From an uncultured Oscillospiraceae bacterium (GTDB lineage: Bacteria; Bacillota; Clostridia; Oscillospirales; Acutalibacteraceae): DNA of 64,000 nt. Every line of letters starts with the position of its first letter. Positions within the stretch are counted from its first letter, which is position 1. Position numbers and translations under genes: made by a program. The notes below the pieces were generated by a model. That model was given only the letters and a program-made list of their open reading frames with translations, was not told where the DNA came from and ran no database searches. The DNA lies in contig UQDP01000004.1 of NCBI GenBank assembly GCA_900539845.1, positions 1-64,000 on the forward strand. The letters are read 5' to 3'. Shown here one piece after another: positions 42,790 through 51,306 of the stretch.

Positions 42790-44803
42790 AGTAAAGCTGC
42801 GAAACAAAGTGTTCAAGCCGGCGGCATTTGCCGCTTGGGCAATGCCCGGTGTAAAGGCCATGAACGATTCCAGAATAAAAAAACTGCTTGACGATAAAGG
42901 CGTGTTATGGGAGATCGGCAGAGAATCCGGCGCTTGCAGCGACCATATGGAAATGAGCGGTTTTCAGTCGAGCTCCATCCTATGCGCAGGTAAAAGCGCC
43001 TCCGGCAAACTTCTTGTGCACAGGCATATAACCGTACCGGGGCTAAGAATCCTCCCGAATGATACAAGCGGCAGCTTTTGCTTTAATTTTTCAAACAGCG
43101 TCTGCGCAATAAAAGTGAACGGAAAAACGCAGTCCGAATATCCCCAAAAGATGATTATGCGCGGGGATCTGACTGTTCTTTCGGACTCCTGCGGCGCGGA
43201 AATCACAAGGGAATTCATCAACTGCGCGGACGCTCCGGCGCTGATTGAAAAGGTAAGCATTCGTGTAAAAAGCGACTGTATTCTTGAAATAGACGTTCCG
43301 TTTAAAAAGAAAACGCTTGGGGCGGAATATTGCGTCGGCAAAGAGATCGATTATGCCGTCTGCGGCTGCAGCGGAGACTCTGTTTCTTTTGAAAGGGCAT
43401 ACGATTTTAAGACCAAACAAAATATGCGAGCCAAGGAAAGCTATACATTTTATATGGTGTATTTTGCCGGCAGGGAAAACACCGTCATAGATGTGAAAGC
43501 ACAGATGCAGCAGCGCGGCGCTTTGATTGAAAGCATGTTTTCCGCTCCGCTTTTATCAAGCGGCAATAAATACCTTGACGCCGAGTTCTCACACTGCCTG
43601 CTCAGAGGTCAGGAAAGCATATACAAAACCAAATCGGGTCTGTTTCACAGTCCGGGCGGCGGCAACTACTACGCCGCTTTGTGGACAAATGATCAGTGTG
43701 AATACGCCAACCCCTTTTTTCCGTATTCGGGCTACGCTCCCGGCATAGAGAGCGCGCTGAACTGTTACAGGCAGTATGAAAAATATATGGATAAAAGCGA
43801 TACGCCGTTCGAGAAGAAACGCGCGCTTGTTACCAGCATTATTGCCGAGGGCGAGGGTTACTGGAACGGCGCGAAAGACCGAGGAGACGGCGCTATGTAC
43901 GCTTACGGCATCTGCCGTTTTCTGCTTGCGCTCGGCAAAAAAGACCTTTTTGAAGCGTTTTTTGATAACATAAAATGGTGCTTGGATTTCTGCCTTTCAA
44001 GGAAGAATGAGAGCGGCGTGATAAGCAGCGATTCAGACGAGCTTGAAAACAGGTTTGAATCGGGAAACGCAAATCTCAATACAAGCTGTCTTACATACGA
44101 CGCCTTGCTGAACGGCGCGCTTATATGTGAGATACTGGGCAAAAACGAATTGGCAGACGAATGGAAAGCAGAAGCCGAAACGCTGAAAGAAAATATCGAA
44201 AGATATTTCGGCTCAAACGTGGAAGGTTTTGACACATATGCTTATTACAAGGGAAACACCCTTCTGCGCTCCTGGATCTGTACGCCGCTTACCGTTGAAA
44301 TTTTCGACAGAAAAGACGAAACCTTGAAAGCGCTTTTCAGCAGTAAGCTGTATAAAAACGGTACCCTGCGCAGCGTATCAAACCATGCTACCACATGGGA
44401 TCGCAGTCTTCTTTACGCGCTCAGAGGCGCGTTTCTTGCCGATTATGAAAAGGCTTTTGAAAAGGTATGCGCATACAGTAAGAACCGCCTGCTCGGCAAT
44501 CACTCCCCTTATCCGTTTGAAGCATTCCCGGAGGGGAACAGAGCGCACCTCAGCGGAGAGAGCATCCTGTTCTGCCGCATCATCACGGAGGGACTTTTCG
44601 GTCTGAAAGTAACGGGGATGAAAAAGCTGCAGATCGCCCCGAAAGCGAAAAACATCTCGCTGTCAGGTCTGCATCTCTTCGGAATACGGTTTGATATATC
44701 CGAAAAGAACGGTATTATGATCACGGTAAACGGAAAAGAGCACATCAGCGCATCTAAAACCGCAGTGTTTGATTTTGAGGCCATGCAGTTTTGTGAAGCT
44801 TGA
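42779..44803 (+). CDS. Six-hairpin (alpha/alpha) glycosidase-like protein
   Basis: 674 residues from the ATG at 42779 (GAGGAG upstream); it overlaps the symporter stop, so translation is coupled. The first 230 residues are beta-rich. From about 270 there is a helical barrel pattern: SPGGGNYYAALWTNDQCEYANPFFPYSG, YWNGAKDRGDGAMYAYGICRFLL, LNTSCLTYDALLNGALICEIL and a late PFEAFPEGNRAHLSGESILFCRII. This resembles the amyloglucosidase/GH63-GH37-like clan, with likely acids in TNDQCEY and PEGN, but I cannot name the family. No signal peptide. Likely acts on the imported sugar after or before alpha-galactosidase. Confidence 0.7.
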   Translation: MKFKVKLRNKVFKPAAFAAWAMPGVKAMNDSRIKKLLDDKGVLWEIGRESGACSDHMEMSGFQSSSILCAGKSASGKLLVHRHITVPGLRILPNDTSGSFCFNFSNSVCAIKVNGKTQSEYPQKMIMRGDLTVLSDSCGAEITREFINCADAPALIEKVSIRVKSDCILEIDVPFKKKTLGAEYCVGKEIDYAVCGCSGDSVSFERAYDFKTKQNMRAKESYTFYMVYFAGRENTVIDVKAQMQQRGALIESMFSAPLLSSGNKYLDAEFSHCLLRGQESIYKTKSGLFHSPGGGNYYAALWTNDQCEYANPFFPYSGYAPGIESALNCYRQYEKYMDKSDTPFEKKRALVTSIIAEGEGYWNGAKDRGDGAMYAYGICRFLLALGKKDLFEAFFDNIKWCLDFCLSRKNESGVISSDSDELENRFESGNANLNTSCLTYDALLNGALICEILGKNELADEWKAEAETLKENIERYFGSNVEGFDTYAYYKGNTLLRSWICTPLTVEIFDRKDETLKALFSSKLYKNGTLRSVSNHATTWDRSLLYALRGAFLADYEKAFEKVCAYSKNRLLGNHSPYPFEAFPEGNRAHLSGESILFCRIITEGLFGLKVTGMKKLQIAPKAKNISLSGLHLFGIRFDISEKNGIMITVNGKEHISASKTAVFDFEAMQFCEA

Positions 44804-44940
44804 AAACAGACGTTAAAGAATCATATAAAACTCGAGTAATCGTTGCGAAACAAAACAGGTTAATATTTGTGCAATTTGCATAATTTTCCAGAATATTCTT
44901 TGTGCATTATATTCAACACATAGAATATTGCACAAAAAAC

Positions 44941-44968
44941 TTGATTTTTTCTGATTGCTGTATATAAT
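44941..44968 (+). promoter_or_regulatory. Promoter of the YczE-like gene
   Basis: TTGATT (44941-44946), 16-bp spacer, TATAAT (44963-44968), 40 bp before the start codon. Confidence 0.65.
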
Positions 44969-45007
44969 GTAAGCCAAGAGAGGAAAAAACAGCACAGGGA
45001 GCTACTG

Positions 45008-45835
45008 ATGAAGCGTTTTAAAAACGAAGCATACGGTTATATAAAAGATATGTTTATCCAGCACAATATGGTTAAACGCACCGTATTCTCTTTCATCAGT
45101 GTTTTCATAACCGGCTTCGCAGTTGCTTTGTTTTCACTTTCCGGATTCGGGGTTGACCCCTTCACCTCGATGAATATGAATATTTCATCTGTCGTGGGTA
45201 TGCGTTTCGGCACGTATCAGCTTATAGTAAATGTTGCGATACTGATATTTGTGATCATCTTTGCGCACCGCGGCCTTGTGGGAGTAGGCACGGTATTCAA
45301 TATGGTTTTCGTGGGCTACTCCTGTGAGTTTTTCGAAAAGCTTCTCTCTCCTCTTGGAAGCAGCGGTTCATTGCCGATCAGGCTTGCGCTGCTTGCCGCA
45401 GGCATTGTTACCATGTGCTTTTCCAGCAGCCTGTTTTTCACAGCCAATGTCGGAGTCGGTCCTTATGACACTTTGGCATTTATGATAACACAGGCAACAA
45501 AGGTTCCAATGAAATGGACCAGAGTAATAACGGACATTTCCGTTGTGCTGATCGGGCTTGCCGCAAGCGGAGGGCTTACCGCCGTTTTTCATGGAAACTT
45601 TTCGGAAGTAAAAAATATCGGAATCGGCACTCTTATTACAGCATTTTGTATGGGGCCGCTTGTAAATTTCTTTAACAAGCATCTCTCTTCAAAAATTCTG
45701 AAGGTGGATTATGAAAGCCTGAGCCGTGATCTGGCGTTTTTCCTTATAAAAGGTGCGCTTATAAAGAATTCACTCAGGCCGGTAACACAAATCAGAAATT
45801 CCGAAAATGAGCCTAAGCAGAGCCGTTTCCGTTAA
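45008..45835 (+). CDS. YczE/YitT-like integral membrane protein
   Basis: 275 residues, five or six membrane helices. TGFAVALFSLSGFGVDPFTSMNMNIS and its internal echo FFTANVGVGPYDTLAFMITQ (each with G-x-(D/P)-P-(F/Y)) mark the YczE/YyaS family, which has two repeated halves. Members are of unknown transport function; some affect lipopeptide production or act as exporters. Single gene with own promoter and terminator. Confidence 0.82.
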   Translation: MKRFKNEAYGYIKDMFIQHNMVKRTVFSFISVFITGFAVALFSLSGFGVDPFTSMNMNISSVVGMRFGTYQLIVNVAILIFVIIFAHRGLVGVGTVFNMVFVGYSCEFFEKLLSPLGSSGSLPIRLALLAAGIVTMCFSSSLFFTANVGVGPYDTLAFMITQATKVPMKWTRVITDISVVLIGLAASGGLTAVFHGNFSEVKNIGIGTLITAFCMGPLVNFFNKHLSSKILKVDYESLSRDLAFFLIKGALIKNSLRPVTQIRNSENEPKQSRFR

Positions 45836-45908
45836 TCATACGAGCGTTTTCGCTCCCTATTTGCCCGCAAGCAAGCAATTGCTTCACATAAATTTTTACC
45901 CCTTAAGG

Positions 45909-45945
45909 AAAAGAACCGTCGGTTATCGGCGGTTCTTTTCTTTTT
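45909..45945 (+). terminator. Terminator after the YczE-like gene
   Basis: 13-bp stem AAAAGAACCGTCG (45909-45921) with 45927-45939, one G-U pair, and a T-rich tail. Confidence 0.88.
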
Positions 45946-45981
45946 ATAAGTTTTAACAGATACGCAAGAATGTTATAAAAA

Positions 45982-46054
45982 TATCAACGTTGATAGAATT
46001 TCTAAACAAAAAAGTTGTTTTTCTATTGTATTGCGCCATTAAATATGTTATATT
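45982..46054 (+). promoter_or_regulatory. Palindrome and promoter before the LPxTG protein gene
   Basis: TATCAACGTTGATA (45982-45995) is a perfect 14-bp palindrome. Downstream TTGTAT (46026-46031), 17 bp and TATATT (46049-46054) form a promoter. The palindrome lies 30 bp above the -35, a place suited to an activator. Confidence 0.5.
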
Positions 46055-46147
46055 TTAGTCAAAGTGGTGCTTTATTAAAATAAAGCAGTCTTGATTAAGA
46101 TTTTGTTTTCTTAATGTTATTCAATGAAAGAAAGGAGCTAAAATGTT

Positions 46148-47740
46148 ATGAAAACAAAAAAGAGAACCAGGCTTATCAGTCTGTTCCTTGCCGTTGTAAT
46201 GGCAGTTTCCGCTTTAACTGCTTCCCTTTCGGCACAGGCAGCTTATAAGCCGACCTACGGTGAGAAAGCCACCGAAGAGGATTTCGCTCTTATGATTGAG
46301 GACGTTAATACAATCCTTAACGATGCTGTTCTTACCGGCGACACAATCGAAGAATTGTACAAAGTGCTTCCGGCGCTCGACATCTTATTGATGATCGGCA
46401 GCGATAAGTCTTCTACAGTAGGTTTTTATGTAAAATCTCAGCCGGAAAGATTTGCAGATCTTGCAAAATACAGCGATGACGGCACTTCAATTATTGATGA
46501 TGTTGTAGCCGAAGACGGAACTGTTACAACACCCGGTACTTTTACAAAATTCTTTGAAGAAAATCCGATCACCTGCGCTTCCGCAGAGGATTTCCAGAAA
46601 GAGCTCAACACTTGGATCGATACTCTGTGTGTTGAAAATATAATCACTGCTCTTCGCTTCGGTCTTCTTATGGGCGGCGGTACCGAACTTGCAACCGGTC
46701 TTGATGAGGTTTGCGAAGCACTTGGGATCGAGCAGGAAAATCCCGCTTCCTACGGACTTGGTCTTGCCCAGGGCGAGGACGGCACGGATTATACACAGGA
46801 CAGTGCAGCGGCTGCAAAGGTTCTTGCCGGATATCTTAAAAATATAGTAGGAGCTATTCTTCCTGATACTGCAAATAATGTTCTTGATATTGTCCGCACT
46901 GTAACGGTTGATGCAAATGCCGCCAAGCTTTACAGCGGCGTAAACCGCATACTGACAAGCCTCGGCAACGTGCTTCAAATGTTAGGTTCATTTGGTCTCG
47001 GCGATTTGAGCGCAATCATTGATACTGTTAATAATATCAAAGCAGTATGGGATCGCATTCCCACGACAGGTGAAGGCGATGCCAAGATGATCGATGTTAA
47101 TCAGCTCATTGCATTTGTTTGCAATGAAGCAGGTCTCGGAATCGTGACCAGCCTGATCAAGTTCCCGGCAATTGATCTTGCCAAAGTATCCGGCACGGAA
47201 ACCAACGCAGATCTTGTTAAGACTGTATATGATTATATCTACAACACCCTGATCGGCGATGCAGGAAACAACGCAAAGCTGAAGGGCGTTATTCAGGATC
47301 CGACAGGCGAGGGCAGCATCCTTGAAGGCGCTTTGGGAACCGAGCTTCCCGTTGAGGTTGAAAACGCCCTGCTTTCCGCTTTCGATATGAGCAATGATGA
47401 TATGGCTAACGATCTTATTGTTACTGTTGCAGAGCTTGCAGGCCGTCAGATCGAAGAGCCTTCAACCGAAGATCCTTCCGAGAATCCCTCTGAAGATCCT
47501 ACAAAACCCGGGGCCGAAGATCCTTCTGAGAATCCTTCCGAAGATCCCACAAAGGATGACACAACTACTACCACTGCAGGCGGCAATAAACTGCCGAACG
47601 CAAATACAGACAACCCGAATCTTCCCAACACAGGAAGAACATATGATGCGCTTACAGCAGTTTCCATGATCATCTGCCTCAGCGCTGCTGCTGCTCTTGT
47701 AGTTGTTCTTCTTTCTTCAAAGAAAAAAGTTACTGAGTAA
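46148..47740 (+). CDS. LPxTG-anchored cell wall protein of unknown function
   Basis: 530 residues; GAAAGGAGC upstream. Signal peptide 1 to about 31 (ALTASLSAQA-AYK). Residues about 40-435 are a mostly helical domain without a family I recognise, with DFALMIEDVNTILNDAVLTG, TALRFGLLMGGGTELATGLD, VNRILTSLGNVLQMLGSFGLG and a terminal VENALLSAFDMSND. A repeated acidic proline stalk (EDPSENPSEDPTK twice) leads to the sorting signal LPNTG, a membrane helix and KKK. A sortase should link it to peptidoglycan. Confidence 0.88.
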   Translation: MKTKKRTRLISLFLAVVMAVSALTASLSAQAAYKPTYGEKATEEDFALMIEDVNTILNDAVLTGDTIEELYKVLPALDILLMIGSDKSSTVGFYVKSQPERFADLAKYSDDGTSIIDDVVAEDGTVTTPGTFTKFFEENPITCASAEDFQKELNTWIDTLCVENIITALRFGLLMGGGTELATGLDEVCEALGIEQENPASYGLGLAQGEDGTDYTQDSAAAAKVLAGYLKNIVGAILPDTANNVLDIVRTVTVDANAAKLYSGVNRILTSLGNVLQMLGSFGLGDLSAIIDTVNNIKAVWDRIPTTGEGDAKMIDVNQLIAFVCNEAGLGIVTSLIKFPAIDLAKVSGTETNADLVKTVYDYIYNTLIGDAGNNAKLKGVIQDPTGEGSILEGALGTELPVEVENALLSAFDMSNDDMANDLIVTVAELAGRQIEEPSTEDPSENPSEDPTKPGAEDPSENPSEDPTKDDTTTTTAGGNKLPNANTDNPNLPNTGRTYDALTAVSMIICLSAAAALVVVLLSSKKKVTE

Positions 47741-47779
47741 TCAGTACTTTTTCATCAAAATTTTACTCCATTTTTTGGG

Positions 47780-47810
47780 AAGCACCGCTGTGTAAACGGC
47801 GGTGCTTTTC
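47780..47810 (+). terminator. Terminator after the LPxTG gene
   Basis: 11-bp stem AAGCACCGCTG (47780-47790) with CGGCGGTGCTT (47797-47807), one G-U pair, then TTTC. Confidence 0.85.
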
Positions 47811-47840
47811 CTATTTATCTTATAGGTGAAAAATATGAAA

Positions 47841-47869
47841 TTGATTGTCTGAAAAACATATAGTATAAT
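47841..47869 (+). promoter_or_regulatory. Promoter of the PAP2 gene
   Basis: TTGATT (47841-47846), 17-bp spacer and TATAAT (47864-47869), 23 bp before the start. Confidence 0.75.
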
Positions 47870-47892
47870 GAAACCGACGGAGGTGTTTTGAA

Positions 47893-48729
47893 TTGCTTAA
47901 ATATTACAGAAAAAGCATAATCCTATTCTATATTTTATGCGCCGCGGCGCTTATCGCCGCCGTTTTTGCGGACTTAAAGCTCGACATTCTGCTCAACGCT
48001 CCTGAAAACGTGGTTGCCGTCTGGTTTTACAACACAGGAGAAATCCCCTGCCGTCTCATCTGCCCGCTTGCCGGCACGGTATTGCTCTATTGCTGCTCAT
48101 CAAAAATAATGCGCTTTATCGGAACCTGTGTTGCACTGGGCGGATCCGTTTATTTCGGATATTATTTCGGCGGTCACTTTTTTGCCGAAGAAAACAACCT
48201 TATATTCAGCTTAGTATTCGGTTTCGGTTTTGGATTGGTTCTGATCTTTCTTTTCAGATTGATCAAGATACCCGAAAAAATAAAAAAGCCCCTTGCCGCG
48301 CTTGCCATTGCCGGCATAGCAGTAATGGCGGTTCAGCTTTCGCTTGTTGAGGCCATGAAATACCTTTGGGGGCGCGTACGTTTCCGAGATTTGCTTGCAG
48401 CCGGCAGCTATGACGCTTTTACTCCCTGGTACATAATAAACGGAATAAACGGCAACAAATCGTTTCCCAGCGGGCACACGGGCGGCGCCGCAATGAGCTT
48501 TCTTGCAATGCTGCTGCCTTATGTAAGCAAAAAAGCAAATGAACACAAACAGCTTTGCTTTTTCATTCCGTTTGCATACACTTGCACGGTCGCGGTAACA
48601 AGACTCGTAATGGGAGCGCATTATCTTTCAGATGTTGCCATGGGCGGCGCAGTGGGTCTTATCACCGTTATAATAGCCATGGCTGTATTAGATAAAAAAC
48701 TTGTTCATCAGAATCAAGCCCTGACTTAA
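47893..48729 (+). CDS. PAP2-family membrane phosphatase
   Basis: 278 residues from a TTG start with GGAGGTG spaced 6 bp; no better ATG is present. Six membrane helices. The catalytic signature is split as in PAP2 enzymes: KYLWGRVRFRD, then FPSGHTGG with the phosphate-stabilising His, and TRLVMGAHYLSDV with Arg, nucleophile His and Asp. Likely removes phosphate from lipid phosphates such as undecaprenyl pyrophosphate or phosphatidate outside the membrane. Substrate not determined. Confidence 0.88.
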   Translation: MLKYYRKSIILFYILCAAALIAAVFADLKLDILLNAPENVVAVWFYNTGEIPCRLICPLAGTVLLYCCSSKIMRFIGTCVALGGSVYFGYYFGGHFFAEENNLIFSLVFGFGFGLVLIFLFRLIKIPEKIKKPLAALAIAGIAVMAVQLSLVEAMKYLWGRVRFRDLLAAGSYDAFTPWYIINGINGNKSFPSGHTGGAAMSFLAMLLPYVSKKANEHKQLCFFIPFAYTCTVAVTRLVMGAHYLSDVAMGGAVGLITVIIAMAVLDKKLVHQNQALT

Positions 48730-48769
48730 TCAACCTGCATAATACAACGTCAAATTCAAAAACGCTTAA

Positions 48770-48852
48770 CGCAAGAGGGACAAGATCGGGTGCTTTTAGA
48801 ATCTGCAATCAGTTTCTTAACGCTCAGACCCTCCCGGGTTCAAATCCCTTTT
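48770..48852 (+). other. tRNA 3'-end-like relic
   Basis: GGGTTCAAATCCCTT at 48836-48850 matches the T-arm of a tRNA, and is an exact inverted copy of the T-arm of the tRNA-Ser gene 60 bp away. The sequence before it has no pairing anticodon or D arm. I read it as a decayed tRNA fragment. The rest of 48730-48897 holds only the terminator. Confidence 0.35.
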
Positions 48853-48860
48853 TATTTAAT

Positions 48861-48897
48861 AAAAAAATAAAGGGCACTGACGTACCCTTTATTTTTT
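48861..48897 (-). terminator. Terminator after tRNA-Ser
   Basis: Stem AATAAAGGG...CCCTTTATT around CACTGACGTA with A/T runs on each side; active in both directions, immediately after the tRNA CCA end. Confidence 0.85.
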
Positions 48898-48990
48898 TGG
48901 CGCAGATGAAGGGATTTGAACCCTTGAAACGGTGTTCGCCGTTTACACGATTTCCAATCGTGCTCCTTCGGCCAGCTCGGACACATCTGC
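48898..48990 (-). tRNA. tRNA-Ser(GGA)
   Basis: Minus-strand acceptor GCAGATG (48984-48990) pairs with CATCTGC (48902-48908), discriminator G, and encoded CCA (48898-48900). The anticodon loop TTGGAAA within an ACGA/TCGT stem gives GGA. A long variable arm (ACGGCGAACACCGT) and T-arm GGGTTCAAATCCC complete a class II serine tRNA. Confidence 0.95.
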
Positions 48991-49063
48991 GTATACGGCG
49001 GATTTTGCACCGCCCATATAATTTACTATATTTTAAGCAATTAGTCAAGTACTTATTTACAAT

Positions 49064-50515
49064 TTAATCGAGCACCTGATAATATGCGGAAAACTGATTG
49101 AGCTTTGTTTCAAATTTATCCTTCGGCTGTTCTTTTGGCGCTTCAACAGGATAGTTCCCCGTAAAACAGCCGTCACAAAATTCTATGTGCGTGTTTTCGG
49201 CAAGATGATGCGTAGCATCAACAGAAAGATACGCCAGTGAATCAACGCCTATCACTTCGGCTATCTCATCGACCGTATTATATTTGCAGGCTATAAGATT
49301 TTCACGGCTGTCCACATCCGTGCCGAAATAGCAAGGAAATTTAAAGGGCGGTGAAGAAACGCGCATATGCACCTCTTTTGCGCCCGCCTCACGCAGAAGA
49401 CTCACGATTCTGGCGCAGGTCGTGCCGCGCACGATGGAATCATCTATCATAATAACACGTTTATTTTTGATATTTTCTTTGATAGCATTCAGTTTGATCC
49501 TCACTGCGTCCTCGCGCTGATCCTGATTCGGCTGAATAAAACTTCTGCCTATATACTTATTCTTGATGAAACCAACGCCATACGGTATTCCGCTTTCTCG
49601 CGAATAGCCGAGCGCCGCGTCAAGCCCCGAATCCGGCACGCCTATAACAATATCTGCGTCCACAGGACTTTCTTTTGCAAGATATTCGCCGGCTTTCATC
49701 CTTGCGTGCTGAACGGATGAACCCTCAATAACAGAATCGGGACGCGCAAAATATATGTATTCAAACACGCACAGACCGCACTTGCCGCCGCAGTGCGTTG
49801 TGTCGGAGCTGACGCCTTGTGTGCTTACGGTTACGATCTCGCCCGGCTTGATATCACGGATAAAATGAGCGCCGATCGTATCCAGCGCACAGGATTCCGA
49901 AGCAATCACATATGCCCCGCCGTCGGTCTTGCCGATACAGAGCGGACGAAATCCCATCGGATCTCTGAAAGCGATAAGCTTCGTTGCCGTCATAACGATG
50001 CAGGAATACGCACCCTTTAAACGGTTCATAACTTTTGAAACGGCTTCTTCGGTGCTTTTGCTGGCAAGCCGCTCTTTCACTATTGCATACGCTATCGACT
50101 CTGTATCGGAGGTGCCATGAAAAATAGCGCCGCCGAGTTCAAAGCTTTTTCGTATCTCCTGCGCGTTTACAAGATTTCCGTTGTGCGCAACGGCAAGATT
50201 CCCCTTTATGTGGCGGATAACAAGCGGCTGGATATTATTGTGATTTTTTCCGCCCGTTGTTGAATATCTGACATGCCCTATCGCCATATTGCCTTGTCCC
50301 AACGCTTCGAGCCTGTCTTTTGTAAACACGTCAGGCACAAGCCCGTCTCCGCGGTGATGCGTAAACACACCGTCGTCATTAACAGCGATACCGCAGCTCT
50401 CCTGCCCTCTGTGCTGAAGCGCATAAAGAGCAAGATAAGCAGTTCTGGCAACATAAGTCGTTTTATTTTCAAAGATTCCGAATACTCCGCATTCCTCATG
50501 AATACTGTTAAACAT
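49064..50515 (-). CDS. purF: Amidophosphoribosyltransferase
   Basis: 483 residues; GGGAGCG upstream. The start MFNSIHEECGVFGIFE contains a short propeptide; cleavage before CGVFGI exposes the N-terminal nucleophile Cys of a class II glutamine amidotransferase. YALQHRGQESCGIA and HNGNLVN follow. The phosphoribosyltransferase half has the PRPP loop VIMIDDSIVRGTT. Cysteines in the order expected for the Bacillus-type 4Fe-4S cluster are present (CKYNTVDEI, CDGCFTG). First step of purine synthesis. Last gene of the glutamate synthase operon, 23 bp after the GXGXG gene. Confidence 0.96.
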   Translation of the reverse strand: MFNSIHEECGVFGIFENKTTYVARTAYLALYALQHRGQESCGIAVNDDGVFTHHRGDGLVPDVFTKDRLEALGQGNMAIGHVRYSTTGGKNHNNIQPLVIRHIKGNLAVAHNGNLVNAQEIRKSFELGGAIFHGTSDTESIAYAIVKERLASKSTEEAVSKVMNRLKGAYSCIVMTATKLIAFRDPMGFRPLCIGKTDGGAYVIASESCALDTIGAHFIRDIKPGEIVTVSTQGVSSDTTHCGGKCGLCVFEYIYFARPDSVIEGSSVQHARMKAGEYLAKESPVDADIVIGVPDSGLDAALGYSRESGIPYGVGFIKNKYIGRSFIQPNQDQREDAVRIKLNAIKENIKNKRVIMIDDSIVRGTTCARIVSLLREAGAKEVHMRVSSPPFKFPCYFGTDVDSRENLIACKYNTVDEIAEVIGVDSLAYLSVDATHHLAENTHIEFCDGCFTGNYPVEAPKEQPKDKFETKLNQFSAYYQVLD

Positions 50516-50538
50516 AAAATCAAACGCTCCCGGTAAAA

Positions 50539-51273
50539 TTAATTAGGCGTATAAAGATTAGCGTAAGGTCTTGAAGTGGCAGGCACAAGCTTTTTAAACG
50601 GCTTAGCCATGATCTCACCGTAATCGGCGCCGAAATATCGGCAATATTTTTTCACATATCCTGCAAGCTCTTTTTCATCCGCTGCGCTGAGAGCCGCTAT
50701 CTTTATGTTAGGAGAAAGATTTTCCTTTGGAAATGCGCCGCGCACAAATATTTTGCCGCCGTGCATGCCGGACGCACAATGCGTGCCAAATAGCTTTTCG
50801 CCGCGTTCCATACCGAGACCGAGCAGAACGATCGTGCCGCCTGCCATATATTCGCCGAGAAACGAGCCGGCGTTCTGCCCGATCACGATAACAGGCTTCA
50901 TCTGCTCAAATTCTTTCATGTGAATACCGCCGCGGCAGGCAACGTTATCACGCACATATATACTGCCGTCCCTCATACCGTAGCCGAGAGCGTCTCCGCT
51001 GTGACCGTGAATAATGATCTCGCCGCCGTTCATAGTATTGCCCACAGCATCCTGTCCGCTTCCGTAAACAATGATTTTACCGCCGTTTAAGTAACACGCC
51101 ATATCGTTGCCGGGCGTTCCATGAACCTCTATGGTTTTGCCCCTGTCAAGCGCGCAGCCGATATATCTCTGACCGTTTACATCCTTAACAGTCACCTTGT
51201 TTTTCTTTTCAAGCTGCGTCTTGATCAGCTCGTTTACGGTTTCATATCTCTGAAGTCCCGCTTCAATATTCAT
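50539..51273 (-). CDS. Glutamate synthase, GXGXG domain subunit
   Basis: 244 residues; GGAGGT upstream. A right-handed beta helix with repeating G-x-x-G-x-x-x-G: AVGNTMNGGEIIIHGHSGDA, LGYGMRDGSIYVRDNVACRG and GGTIVLLGLGMERGEKLFG. It equals the C-terminal domain of GltB, here a separate protein as in archaeal-type glutamate synthases. It gives structure to the ammonia tunnel. Part of the same operon as the FMN and amidotransferase subunits. Confidence 0.92.
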   Translation of the reverse strand: MNIEAGLQRYETVNELIKTQLEKKNKVTVKDVNGQRYIGCALDRGKTIEVHGTPGNDMACYLNGGKIIVYGSGQDAVGNTMNGGEIIIHGHSGDALGYGMRDGSIYVRDNVACRGGIHMKEFEQMKPVIVIGQNAGSFLGEYMAGGTIVLLGLGMERGEKLFGTHCASGMHGGKIFVRGAFPKENLSPNIKIAALSAADEKELAGYVKKYCRYFGADYGEIMAKPFKKLVPATSRPYANLYTPN

Positions 51274-51306
51274 ACCAGATACCTCCAGTTCGCATATTCT
51301 GCGCGT

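Noticed and set aside
48770..48852. A second functional tRNA on the plus strand
   Set aside because: Only the T-arm is convincing; anticodon and D arms do not pair and CCA is missing.
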